From AP-15 sp963818695 (GTDB lineage: Bacteria; Pseudomonadota; Alphaproteobacteria; ATCC43930; CGMCC-115725): a stretch of DNA of 64,000 nucleotides. Positions 33,923-41,744 of this stretch are shown here, piece by piece. Below the pieces are notes generated by a model. The model was not told the DNA's origin and ran no database searches. It saw nothing but the letters and a program-made list of their open reading frames with translations. The stretch spans positions 682,001 through 746,000 of the forward strand of contig CAWFTG010000011.1 of the NCBI GenBank assembly GCA_963818695.1, in the 5' to 3' direction. The translations under genes and the position numbers were made by a program. Each line of letters opens with the position of its first letter. Positions within the stretch are counted from its first letter, which is position 1.

Positions 33923-35228
33923 CATCGACATCGGAGCGGCGCTCGCCGAGGCCGAAGGGCTCTACCGGGAGCGCAACCCGAAGAGCCTCGCGCAGCATCG
34001 CGCGGCCTGTGCCGCGATGCCCGGCGGCAATACCCGTTCGGCGATCCATGTCGATCCGTTCCCGTTGACGATGGCGCACGGCGAGGGAGCGCGGCTGTGG
34101 GACATCGACGGGCACGAATATATCGATTTCCTGAGTGAGTTCACCGCCGGCATCTTCGGCCATTCGCACCCGGCGATCCGCAAGGCGATCGAGGCGGCGC
34201 TCGACGGCGGCCTCAATTTCGGTGCAAATAACGCGATCGAAGCGCGCTTTGCCGCGGCAATCTGCGCCCGCTTCCCGTCGCTCGAGCTGGTGCGCTTCAC
34301 GAATTCCGGCACCGAGGCCAATCTGATGGCGGTCAGTGCCGCGCGGGCAATCACCGGCCGACCGAAGATCCTGGTGTTCAGCGGCGGTTATCATGGCGGC
34401 GTCTTCTATTTTCGCGGCCATGGCAGCCCGCTCAATGCGCCGTTCGAGTTTCTGCTCGGGCAGTACAACGACCTGGAGGCGGTGGAGGAACTGGTCCGGC
34501 CGCACCGCGGCGAGCTAGCCGCGATCCTGATAGAACCGATGCAGGGGACCACCGGCTGCATTCCGGCGGAGCGTTCGTTCCTCGCCGGGTTGCGTGCATT
34601 GGCGAACGAAACGGGCGCGCTGCTGATCTTTGACGAGGTCATGACCTCGCGCCTGGCGCCGGGTGGATTGCAGGAGGCGCACGGCATCCTGCCCGACCTG
34701 ACGACATTGGGCAAATATGTCGGTGGCGGCATGAGCTTTGGCGCCTTTGGCGGGCGCGCCGATCTGATGGAGCGGTTCGACCCGCGCCGCCCGGACGCCT
34801 TCCAGCACGCCGGCACCTTCAACAACAATGTGCTGACGATGAATGCCGGGCTCGTCGGGCTGACCGAGATCTACACGCCCGAGCGCGCCCGCGCCCTCAA
34901 TGCCGCGGGCGACCGCCTGCGCGAGCGCCTCAATGCAGTGCCGCGCCGGCACGGGCTCGCAATGCAGTTCACCGGGCTTGGGTCAATGATCGCAGTGCAC
35001 ATGACCGACCAGCCGGTGCGTTCGCAGGAAGATGCCGAACGCGGCAACGCTGCGCTGCGGGACCTCTTCTATTTCGACCTCCTCGCGCGCGGCATCTGGT
35101 TCGCCAAACGCGGCATGTTCGCGCTTTCGATCGCCCTCGACGGGGCTGACCACGATAAACTCGTCAATGCGGTCGAAGAATTTGCCCAAACCCGCGCGCC
35201 GTTGTTCGACGGCGCAGGCCGCCGCTAA
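33906..35228 (+). CDS. Class III aminotransferase, glutamate-1-semialdehyde aminomutase-like (operon gene 3)
   Basis: A 440-residue PLP enzyme. It shows M-P-G-G-N-T-R-S near residue 40, R-F-T-N-S-G-T-E-A-N-L-M-A for phosphate binding, the PLP Asp in L-L-I-F-D-E-V-M-T-S-R, and Lys in L-G-K-Y-V-G-G-G. The haem pathway hemL is not implied: the neighbours are catabolic. GTG 33906 gives a 17-base overlap with the dioxygenase gene and the right N-terminal length. Together they suggest oxidation and transamination of an amino compound. A second, different member of the family is at 57771. Confidence 0.92.
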   Translation: MRTRANIDIGAALAEAEGLYRERNPKSLAQHRAACAAMPGGNTRSAIHVDPFPLTMAHGEGARLWDIDGHEYIDFLSEFTAGIFGHSHPAIRKAIEAALDGGLNFGANNAIEARFAAAICARFPSLELVRFTNSGTEANLMAVSAARAITGRPKILVFSGGYHGGVFYFRGHGSPLNAPFEFLLGQYNDLEAVEELVRPHRGELAAILIEPMQGTTGCIPAERSFLAGLRALANETGALLIFDEVMTSRLAPGGLQEAHGILPDLTTLGKYVGGGMSFGAFGGRADLMERFDPRRPDAFQHAGTFNNNVLTMNAGLVGLTEIYTPERARALNAAGDRLRERLNAVPRRHGLAMQFTGLGSMIAVHMTDQPVRSQEDAERGNAALRDLFYFDLLARGIWFAKRGMFALSIALDGADHDKLVNAVEEFAQTRAPLFDGAGRR

Positions 35229-35340
35229 AACTTCCCAATCTTTCGCGGTCAGCGCTCAGCCGTGCTCTCGTTTTGGTCCGCCCATGGCGCTACAGAATGT
35301 GATAAACGTCGGGGGTGCGGTAGAGGTGAGGAGGGCGAAG

Positions 35341-36480
35341 ATGGCGGATCGGCTGATCTCCTGCGACGATCATATGGACTTGGGACAATTGCCGGCGGAT
35401 TTGTGGCTGACGCGGTTGCCGGCCGCGTTGCGTGACCGGGCCCCTCGCATCGAGGAGCGCGACGGCCAGACGGTATGGGTCTGCGACGGCAAGGTCTGGG
35501 GCAGCTGGGGCGGAAAGCCGCCGGCGAATGGCAACACACGCACGGTCAAGCCGATCTACAACGCGTTCGATCGCGGCGGGATCTACGATCAGAGCCAGCG
35601 CCGGCCGGCGATCGCCGAATTGCGCCTTGAAGACATGGACCGCGACGGGGTCGAGGCTCAGGTCATCTTCGGTCCGATCTTCCAGATCTCGACCGACGAC
35701 CCGGTGCTGCGTGTCGCTTGCTACCAAGTCTACAACGACTGGCTCCTCGACTTCTGCAAGGCGGCGCCGGATCGGTTGATCGGCGTGCCGATGCTGCCGG
35801 AAACTCCGGAGACGGCGCTCGCCGAATTGCAACGGCTGATCGCCAAGGGCGGCGTGCGTCAGGTCAATCTGATGATCGCGCAGATCAAGCCGCAGCTCGA
35901 TGATCCGAGCTGGGAACCGCTGTGGCAGGCGCTGGAGGAGAGCGGCATCGTCCTGTCCTGGCACATCACGGTATTCCTGCCGGTGCCGGGCAGTCGCGCC
36001 GCTGGCAAGGCCGCCAGCGTGTTCGAGAACACCAAGGGCTTCCTCAACAATTTCCTCGAGCCGTTCGTCGACCTGTTCGCCTGGGGCATCCTCGAACGCC
36101 ATCCGAAATTGCGCATGGTAATGGCCGAAGCCGGGACCGGCTGGCTCCCCTGGCTCGTCCAGGAGCTCGACTACCGGCATTGGCGGCTGTGGGAAGCCAA
36201 GGAGTTCTGGGCCGACAAGGGCGGCGCGAAGCTCGAAACCAAGCCCAGCGAGCTCTTCAAGCGGCAAATCTACGCCACCTTCCAGGAGGACGAGGCGGCG
36301 ATGGCGCTGATCCCGTTCTTTGGCGAAGGACACCTGCTGTGGGCCTCCGACTACCCCCACCCCGACAGCGTGTGGCCCAATTCGCGCGCCGCGATCGAGC
36401 GCCAGATGCAGCACCTGTCGCCCGAGATGCGGCAGAAGCTCACGCGGACCAACGCGGCAAGGCTCTATGGGCTCGGGTGA
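35341..36480 (+). CDS. Amidohydrolase family 2 protein (operon gene 4)
   Basis: A 379-residue TIM-barrel hydrolase or decarboxylase of the ACMSD/amidohydrolase-2 group. It begins S-C-D-D-H-M-D (metal ligands), has the conserved R-L-I-G-V-P-M-L-P strand, L-S-W-H-I-T (His ligand), M-V-M-A-E-A-G-T-G-W-L-P and the last metal Asp in W-A-S-D-Y-P-H-P-D. ATG 35341 has GAGGAGGGC upstream; the frame extends far upstream inside gene 3 but without family support. Family members decarboxylate aromatic acids or hydrolyse lactones and amides. Confidence 0.92.
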   Translation: MADRLISCDDHMDLGQLPADLWLTRLPAALRDRAPRIEERDGQTVWVCDGKVWGSWGGKPPANGNTRTVKPIYNAFDRGGIYDQSQRRPAIAELRLEDMDRDGVEAQVIFGPIFQISTDDPVLRVACYQVYNDWLLDFCKAAPDRLIGVPMLPETPETALAELQRLIAKGGVRQVNLMIAQIKPQLDDPSWEPLWQALEESGIVLSWHITVFLPVPGSRAAGKAASVFENTKGFLNNFLEPFVDLFAWGILERHPKLRMVMAEAGTGWLPWLVQELDYRHWRLWEAKEFWADKGGAKLETKPSELFKRQIYATFQEDEAAMALIPFFGEGHLLWASDYPHPDSVWPNSRAAIERQMQHLSPEMRQKLTRTNAARLYGLG

Positions 36481-36866
36481 GGTTCGAGACCAAACGCATC
36501 GCGAGCGCGCCTGACGCGATCGCACCGGACGGCTCCGAAGTTCGCGTGCTGTGCCGATTATCGCGCGGCGGCCTCGCGATCTTTTCGCTGCCGCCGACGA
36601 CCGTGTCGAAAGCCGTCGCGCATCGCACGGTCGAGGAAGTCTGGTACATTGTTTCGGGAAAGGGGCGCATGTGGCGCAAGCTAGGCGACCAGGAAGAAAT
36701 CGCCGAGCTCGGCCCCGGCACCTCGTTGACGATACCGACCGGCACGCATTTTCAATTCCGCTGCGACGGGCACGAGCCCCTCAGCGCGATCGGCGCCACG
36801 ATGCCGCCGTGGCCCGGAGAAAACGAAGCCTTTTTCGTCGACGGCGCCTGGCAGCCCACGGTCTAA
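36477..36866 (+). CDS. Cupin domain-containing protein (operon gene 5)
   Basis: A 129-residue single cupin with V-E-E-V-W-Y-I-V-S-G-K-G-R-M-W-R and G-T-S-L-T-I-P-T-G-T-H-F-Q-F. The GTG start overlaps the amidohydrolase stop in GTGA, so it belongs to the same operon. It differs clearly from the first cupin (no triple His). Role unknown. Confidence 0.87.
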   Translation: MRFETKRIASAPDAIAPDGSEVRVLCRLSRGGLAIFSLPPTTVSKAVAHRTVEEVWYIVSGKGRMWRKLGDQEEIAELGPGTSLTIPTGTHFQFRCDGHEPLSAIGATMPPWPGENEAFFVDGAWQPTV

Positions 36867-37061
36867 CCGGACGGCGCAGCAAATCTTCGACTATCCGATA
36901 CCGGTCGAATCGCGAGACAGGCGCGAGCCGGTTGCGCTGGCGAGACGCACGCCAACAATAGAAACACGGGGATGGTGGACGCCAAGCGTATGAGCATACC
37001 CTTTGCTCCTCAAGTGGAGGTTCTTCGATATCGCGTGACCGATGGCATCAACCTTATCGGT

Positions 37062-37508
37062 TCACCCGGGTTGCTTGCGCCAGACCCATGTAGTGGCGCA
37101 ATCGGTACCGCTGCGCTGTCCTCCTATGATGCCTTGATTGTCAATCTGGTCCGTCAGCACGCGAGTGCCGTTGCGCATAACCAAAGTACCTTGCGGGCCT
37201 ACGGTCCCCTCCCAGTAATCCGGTGTGGACCGGACGACGCCCTTCGTGATCGTCAGCGGAAACGGTACGCCGTTTTGCCCGCATTTGACATTGTTACCGG
37301 GGGTCGGGTTTCCAAACCAACTATACTCTTCCGATACGCCCGCATATGTGCCGTCGAACACTGTTGTCGTCGATCCGGGGGCTTGCGCGGCAACCGATGT
37401 TGCCAATGCAAGAGACGCAATTATCATCCCGGCTCGGGAGCAGAGGCCCGGTATCGCGTGGCGTTGGTCTCGCCCTCCCGTTGCGGTAAGAAGGAACGTC
37501 GAACACAT
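37062..37508 (-). CDS. Small secreted protein, unknown function
   Basis: About 148 residues. A signal-peptide-like region ends S-L-A-L-A-T-S-V-A-A-Q-A; the mature part contains V-F-D-G-T-Y-A-G-V-S, V-P-F-P-L-T-I, W-E-G-T-V-G-P-Q-G-T-L-V-M and a Cys pair. This pattern resembles small periplasmic proteins common in Bradyrhizobium-like genomes whose function is not known. ATG 37508 has GGAGG eight bases upstream, but it leaves a long n-region; M at 37427 is an alternative. Confidence 0.6.
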   Translation of the reverse strand: MCSTFLLTATGGRDQRHAIPGLCSRAGMIIASLALATSVAAQAPGSTTTVFDGTYAGVSEEYSWFGNPTPGNNVKCGQNGVPFPLTITKGVVRSTPDYWEGTVGPQGTLVMRNGTRVLTDQIDNQGIIGGQRSGTDCATTWVWRKQPG

Positions 37509-37599
37509 GACGACCACCTCCGGCTGACGAAATCAGCTTTGATAATGTCTTCCGACGACGACCCATGCCACTACCGGAAGCTCCCCGCCAAGATAGACT

Positions 37600-37857
37600 G
37601 CGGCCGTGCGCCGTGGTGGCGTCGGCCCATGTGTCGCCAGTTGATTTGAAACTGGCCTTTTCGCCGGTAATCAACGCGAGGGTATTCAACTGGTCGCGCG
37701 TGGATCGCGCCAATCGGTCGAGCCGTGTCACTATCACCACGTCGCCGTCCTCGAACTGGTCGAGCAAACGGCGAAGCTGCGTCCGGTTTTCCTTATCTCC
37801 GGTCGCCATCTCGCCAACCATTACCACCGCCCAGGTGTTATGCACCGCCGCGAGCAA
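37600..37857 (-). pseudogene. Serine recombinase (resolvase) remnant
   Basis: About 86 residues match the middle of Tn3-type resolvases: R-T-Q-L-R-R-L-L-D-Q-F, G-D-V-V-I-V-T-R-L-D-R-L-A-R-S-T-R-D and T-G-D-T-W-A-D-A-T-T-A-H-G-R. The N-terminal catalytic Ser region and the whole DNA-binding end are missing; beyond the match the frame is unrelated. It marks an old mobile element next to the HigBA pair. Confidence 0.8.
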
Positions 37858-37898
37858 CGGCCCGGAGACGCCGCCGGTAAGTCGCGGATCCCTTGAGG

Positions 37899-38270
37899 CT
37901 ATTCCGCCGGCTCCAGCTGCGCCGGCTGGACAAGGAGATCACTGGGGATGCCGAGTTCCTTGTGAAGCCGCTGAATCATCGTGAGCGACAGGCGTCGACG
38001 ACGATTCAGAACGTCATACACACGACCTCGCTGGCCAATGTAGGGAATGAGATCTGATGGTGAGAGATTGCGTTGATCCATGACGTAGCGCAAAACGTCG
38101 ACCGCGTCGGACGCGTCGATCGGCCAGCGCGCGTCTTCATAGACACTCACCAGAGTTGAAAGCACCTCCAGCTCGTCACTTTCCTCCGAGCCCTCCGGTG
38201 CCTCCCATAACTCTTCGATCCGCCGCAGCGCTGCGGCATGGTCTGCATCATTTCGGATCGGCCTGACCAT
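37899..38270 (-). CDS. higA: HigA-type antitoxin (helix-turn-helix)
   Basis: A 123-residue protein with an N-terminal acidic segment and a C-terminal HTH: L-R-Y-V-M-D-Q-R-N-L-S-P-S-D-L-I, G-Q-R-G-R-V-Y-D-V-L-N-R-R-R, L-S-L-T-M-I-Q-R-L-H-K-E-L-G-I. Such antitoxins bind the toxin and repress the operon. It lies 96 bases downstream of the toxin gene, a wider gap than usual, with GAGGGAAC before ATG 38270. Confidence 0.88.
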   Translation of the reverse strand: MVRPIRNDADHAAALRRIEELWEAPEGSEESDELEVLSTLVSVYEDARWPIDASDAVDVLRYVMDQRNLSPSDLIPYIGQRGRVYDVLNRRRRLSLTMIQRLHKELGIPSDLLVQPAQLEPAE

Positions 38271-38366
38271 TTTTCAGTTCCCTCAGTGACCAGTAGCGGT
38301 CCAAAAAACTCTCCGCTCGGACCTTCCAACCGGAAAATGTGAAAGCGCCGGTCTTGTAAACTCAAC

Positions 38367-38660
38367 TTAGACACGCTCGGCGTCGATCCCGTTGTAGTCC
38401 GAGTGCGCACCAACGAAACGGATAAAGACAACGCCAGAGGAGTAACGGATCGCCACTACCAGCCTGTAACGACCTCCGAGGATGTCAAACACCACTCGAC
38501 TATTGGCGATTACGCTCGCCTTGGGGTCGGTTGCTCGGACATCCACCGGATTTTTCCACTTCGCCGCCTTCGCAACATTTAACCACGTTTGCAGAGCTTT
38601 TTTCGTCTCAGGATTAGCTTCCCAGAATTCAACCAGCTTCTTGCGGGAGATTACATGCAT
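38367..38660 (-). CDS. higB: HigB-type toxin (mRNA interferase)
   Basis: A 97-residue RelE-fold toxin of the HigB branch that cuts mRNA on the ribosome. Seen: M-H-V-I-S-R-K-K-L-V-E-F-W, F-D-I-L-G-G-R-Y-R-L-V-V-A-I and V-F-I-R-F-V-G-A-H-S-D-Y, the conserved C-terminal block. AGGAAGGA precedes ATG 38660. Order toxin then antitoxin is the HigBA order. Confidence 0.9.
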   Translation of the reverse strand: MHVISRKKLVEFWEANPETKKALQTWLNVAKAAKWKNPVDVRATDPKASVIANSRVVFDILGGRYRLVVAIRYSSGVVFIRFVGAHSDYNGIDAERV

Positions 38661-38748
38661 GGGTTATCCTTCCTGTTTGTATTCCGTGCATGAGGCTCTC
38701 CTCCTAGAAACGCGCCTGCGATCAGGCCGCTCACCCATATAGTTTGGC

Positions 38749-38790
38749 CCCAATTTGGGATCAAGAGGGAAATGACCCAATTTGGAATCA
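38749..38790. repeat. Two direct repeats upstream of higB
   Basis: CCCAATTTGGGATCA (38749-38763) and CCCAATTTGGAATCA (38776-38790) differ by one base and start 27 bases apart; the core of the first is a palindrome. They lie about 90-130 bases upstream of higB and could be HigA-binding sites, or footprints of the mobile element that left the resolvase fragment. Confidence 0.45.
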
Positions 38791-38897
38791 CGACGATCGG
38801 CATCCTGCTGGAGGAGGATCGACCTCGATCGTTATTGTGAGTGAGCTGCCGGATCCTTACTGAAAGGGTTCGTCATCGTGCTCGTTGCGCGTGCGAA

Positions 38898-39387
38898 CTA
38901 GCAAGATGGGCCGACGAGACCCGCAAGGATGAGCGAGGCTGCGCTCGGCTCCGGCACGATGGCGGCCGAGAACGATACCGGCCTCTCGGGTCCCGCGCCC
39001 TTAACCTAGGGGGGCACCGACAAATACTCGAGGTAGTTCGAGCCGTTGTAGAATGGATTGGCATAGTCCCCGTTTGCCAGCGAGAAGCCAAATTCGTGCG
39101 CGGTCAAGCGCGGTTCGGCGGCGCTCACCAGGTTATCGACCGAATAGAGGCTCATTCCCGGGGATCGGCGTGCCCGTCGGCTGGAGGCCGGTGATCGCCG
39201 CCCCGTTGTCGCTACCGGTGACCCCAACGATTTGATAGAAGCCGGCCGCGTCCGGAGCGTCGTTCGTCGTGAAGGTGCCGGAAGCGGAAACCCCGGCGCC
39301 GCTATAGCTCCAGTTCCAAAGTAGTGAGGCCTTTGCCGATTGTCCGTGCATCAGCAAGATCGCTGCCGCGATCAGTATCCGGATCAT
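38898..39387 (-). pseudogene. Broken PEP-CTERM domain protein
   Basis: From ATG 39387 a signal peptide (M-I-R-I-L-I-A-A-A-I-L-L) leads to W-N-W-S-Y-S-G-A-G-V-S-A-S-G and G-T-P-I-P-G-N-E; one extra base near 39149 breaks the frame, and the next frame continues Y-S-V-D-N-L-V-S-A-A-E to an in-frame TAG at 39006-39008. Reading through that stop gives V-S-F-S-A-A-I then the sorting motif V-P-E-P-S-A-A-S-L-I-L-A-G-L-V-G and a stop at 38898. No exosortase gene is in the window. Two lesions point to true decay of this gene. Confidence 0.75.
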
Positions 39388-40136
39388 CGGCACTCCGATT
39401 CCTGCGACATGTATCTTCTCCCCGTTCCGATGCGAGCCTGAGAGCTCGCTCCCACGAAGCGCTAGGGTATGACAGGTCCGAGGGCCCGGATATCTCGCTC
39501 TCCGCCTTGGGGCCCTTGGGGGCGGAGAGGGTCGGGTGAGGTGGGAGGAGCTCCAAAGCGCCCGAAACACTGCTGCGGTCCACGCTGCGCTAAGTTGACT
39601 TCTCGTCACGTTCTGAGCCAGGTCCGCCCCTCTCTGTTGGCGCTAAATTCGCGGCATGCGCTTTGTAATCTGAGGCCTCAGAGTTGGCGCTCGGGATAGC
39701 GCCGGGATGGGTTCGGAAATGGAAACGCCCGCAAATTTCCTGTGAAAACAGATGGACGGAGACGCGCGGGGATCGGTGCTCGCGCCCGCTGCTTACGATC
39801 GCACGCCCTGTCGGGATCGCATTTTCGCGATCACACTTGGCCACCCCAGGAGCAAGGAACCGCCGCGATGAAGAATACAGCCCCTGCCCAGGACCATCGG
39901 AGTGAGAGACGTTCTGTGCGATAGCCGGATGAGCTGTACGCAGCCGAAGAATACCGCTGCGGCAGCTGCAACAGAGACCAGACTATCTTTTGCTCGCGAT
40001 GCGTCATCGAGTTGACCTCCGTCGTCGAATGTCCCGGCGGCCCGGCGAGGCAGGAGCCGCCGCCTGGCCGAAGCAACGCCGCTGATTGCTCGGTTGGTTC
40101 CATGCTATGGTCGCGCCAGGTTAAAAGGGAAAGATC
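39388..40136. other. Long spacer without a recognised gene
   Basis: About 750 bases. Short open frames exist on both strands but none reads as a known protein, and no start has clear support except the ribosome site (AAGGGA) of the binding-protein gene at the right end. A hairpin repeat lies at 39498-39529. The left part could hold the promoter of the broken PEP-CTERM gene. Confidence 0.5.
39498..39529. repeat. Hairpin repeat
   Basis: CTCTCCGCC (39498-39506) and GGCGGAGAG (39521-39529) form a perfect 9-bp stem with a 14-base loop, followed by GGTCGGGTGAGG. The general look (CTCTC ... GAGAGGGT plus GGGTGAGG) is like the interspersed repeat at 45851-45934, though not the same sequence. Confidence 0.5.
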
Positions 40137-41729
40137 ATGCCGGATATCGCCCGTGCGCTCGCGGTGATGAGCGCCATTTTTTTGCTGGCAGCCCCGCCGG
40201 CATTTGCGCAGAAGAGCGGCGGCGTGCTCAAATTCTTTCACCGCGACAGCCCGGCCAGTGGGTCGATCCACGAAGAGGCGACGATCTCGGCCGTCGCGCC
40301 GTTCATGGGTGTCTTCAATAATTTGGTTCTGTTCAATCAGCACGAGAAACAGAACCGGCTCGACTTGATCGAGCCCGAACTCGCCGAGAGCTGGAAGTGG
40401 AACGACGATTTCACGCGGGTGAATTTTCGGCTGCGGCAAGGCGTCAAATGGCATGACGGCAAGCCGTTCACCGCGAACGACGTCAAATGTACTTGGGACA
40501 TGCTGCTCGGCAAGTCGAGCGAGAAGCTCCGCCTCAATCCGCGCAAGGCCTGGTATCGCAACCTCGACGAGGTCACGGTCGATGGCGATTCCGGGGTGAC
40601 TTTCGTGCTGAAGCGACCGCAGCCGGCATTCTTGATGCTGCTTGCGACCGGCATGTCGCCGGTTTACCCGTGCCACGTGCCGGCGCGCGATATGCGCACG
40701 CATCCGATCGGCACGGGCCCCTTCAAGTTCGTCGAGTTCAAGCCGAACGACTACATACGATTTGCGAAGAACCCGGATTATTGGAAGCCGGGCCAGCCCT
40801 ATCTCGACGGTATCGAATGGACGATCGTTCCAAACCGCTCGACCCAGACGCTCGCTTTTATTGCCGGCAAGTTCGACATGACCTTCCCCTACGAGGTCAC
40901 GGTGCAGTCGATGCGCGACATCAAAAGCCAGGTCCCTGAGGTGATCTGCGAACTGACACCAACGCCGGTCGCGATCAACCTGCTCGTCAATCGCGAGGCG
41001 CCGCCCTTCAACGACCCCGAAATTCGCCGGGCCATGCAATTGGCGATCGATCGCAAAAGCTTCATCGACATTCTCGCCGAAGGCCAGGGAGACATCAGCG
41101 GGGCGATGCAGCCGCCGCCCGGCGGGCTATGGGGCCTGCCGCCCGAAATTCTCCAGACGCTGCCCGGTTACGGCCCGGATGTGGAGGCCAACCGCGCCGA
41201 GGCTCGTAAATTGATGGAAAAGCACGGCTACGGGCCCGAGCATCGGCTCCCGGTCAAGGTCGCGACGCGCAACATCGCCCAATACCGTGACCCGGCGGTG
41301 ATCCTGATCGACCAGATGAAGGAGATCTACATCGACGGCGAGCTCGACACCGTCGAGACCGCCAACTGGTTCCCCAAAATCGCCCGCAAGGACTTCATGG
41401 TCGGCGCCAATTTGTCGGGTTCGGGGGTCGACGACCCGGACGCCTATTTCTACGAGCATTATGCCTGCGGCTCCGAGCGAAATTACACGAATTACTGCAA
41501 TCCCGAGCTCGAAAAGATGTACGAGCAGCAGTCAGTCGAGCCGGACCAGGAAAAGCGCAAGAAACTGGTCTGGGAGATCGACCGGCAGCTGCAGGAGGAC
41601 GCGGCGCGCCCGATCATCTATCAATACCGGCTCGGCACCTGCCGTTACCCGCGCGTGCACGGGATTACCGTGATGGTCAACAGCATCTTCAACGGTTGGC
41701 GTTTCGATGACGCGTGGCTCGACCAATAG
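40137..41729 (+). CDS. ABC transporter substrate-binding protein, peptide/nickel type (SBP family 5)
   Basis: A 530-residue periplasmic protein. A signal peptide ends A-A-P-P-A-F-A-Q; then G-G-V-L-K-F-F, the family block P-E-L-A-E-S-W-K-W-N-D-D-F-T-R-V-N-F-R-L-R-Q-G-V-K-W-H-D-G split over residues 76-105, and N-P-D-Y-W-K-P-G-Q-P-Y-L-D-G. ATG 40137 follows AAGGGAAAG. No dpp/opp permease or ATPase genes are next to it, so its importer must be elsewhere. The downstream CoA-transferase gene starts 16 bases later, so a shared transcript is likely. Confidence 0.93.
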   Translation: MPDIARALAVMSAIFLLAAPPAFAQKSGGVLKFFHRDSPASGSIHEEATISAVAPFMGVFNNLVLFNQHEKQNRLDLIEPELAESWKWNDDFTRVNFRLRQGVKWHDGKPFTANDVKCTWDMLLGKSSEKLRLNPRKAWYRNLDEVTVDGDSGVTFVLKRPQPAFLMLLATGMSPVYPCHVPARDMRTHPIGTGPFKFVEFKPNDYIRFAKNPDYWKPGQPYLDGIEWTIVPNRSTQTLAFIAGKFDMTFPYEVTVQSMRDIKSQVPEVICELTPTPVAINLLVNREAPPFNDPEIRRAMQLAIDRKSFIDILAEGQGDISGAMQPPPGGLWGLPPEILQTLPGYGPDVEANRAEARKLMEKHGYGPEHRLPVKVATRNIAQYRDPAVILIDQMKEIYIDGELDTVETANWFPKIARKDFMVGANLSGSGVDDPDAYFYEHYACGSERNYTNYCNPELEKMYEQQSVEPDQEKRKKLVWEIDRQLQEDAARPIIYQYRLGTCRYPRVHGITVMVNSIFNGWRFDDAWLDQ

Positions 41730-41744
41730 GGCGTCATTAGCGAG

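Noticed and set aside
33906..35228. hemL (glutamate-1-semialdehyde aminomutase for haem synthesis).
   Set aside because: Two divergent family members exist in the window, both beside catabolic genes; the family also contains many catabolic aminotransferases.
39149..39151. Programmed ribosomal frameshifting as the cause of the frame breaks.
   Set aside because: The break sites share no slippery sequence or downstream structure, and many independent sites in unrelated genes make programming implausible.
39590..39924. Short open frames in the 39.4-40.1 kb spacer as a transposase remnant.
   Set aside because: None shows a transposase motif, terminal inverted repeats or a target duplication.
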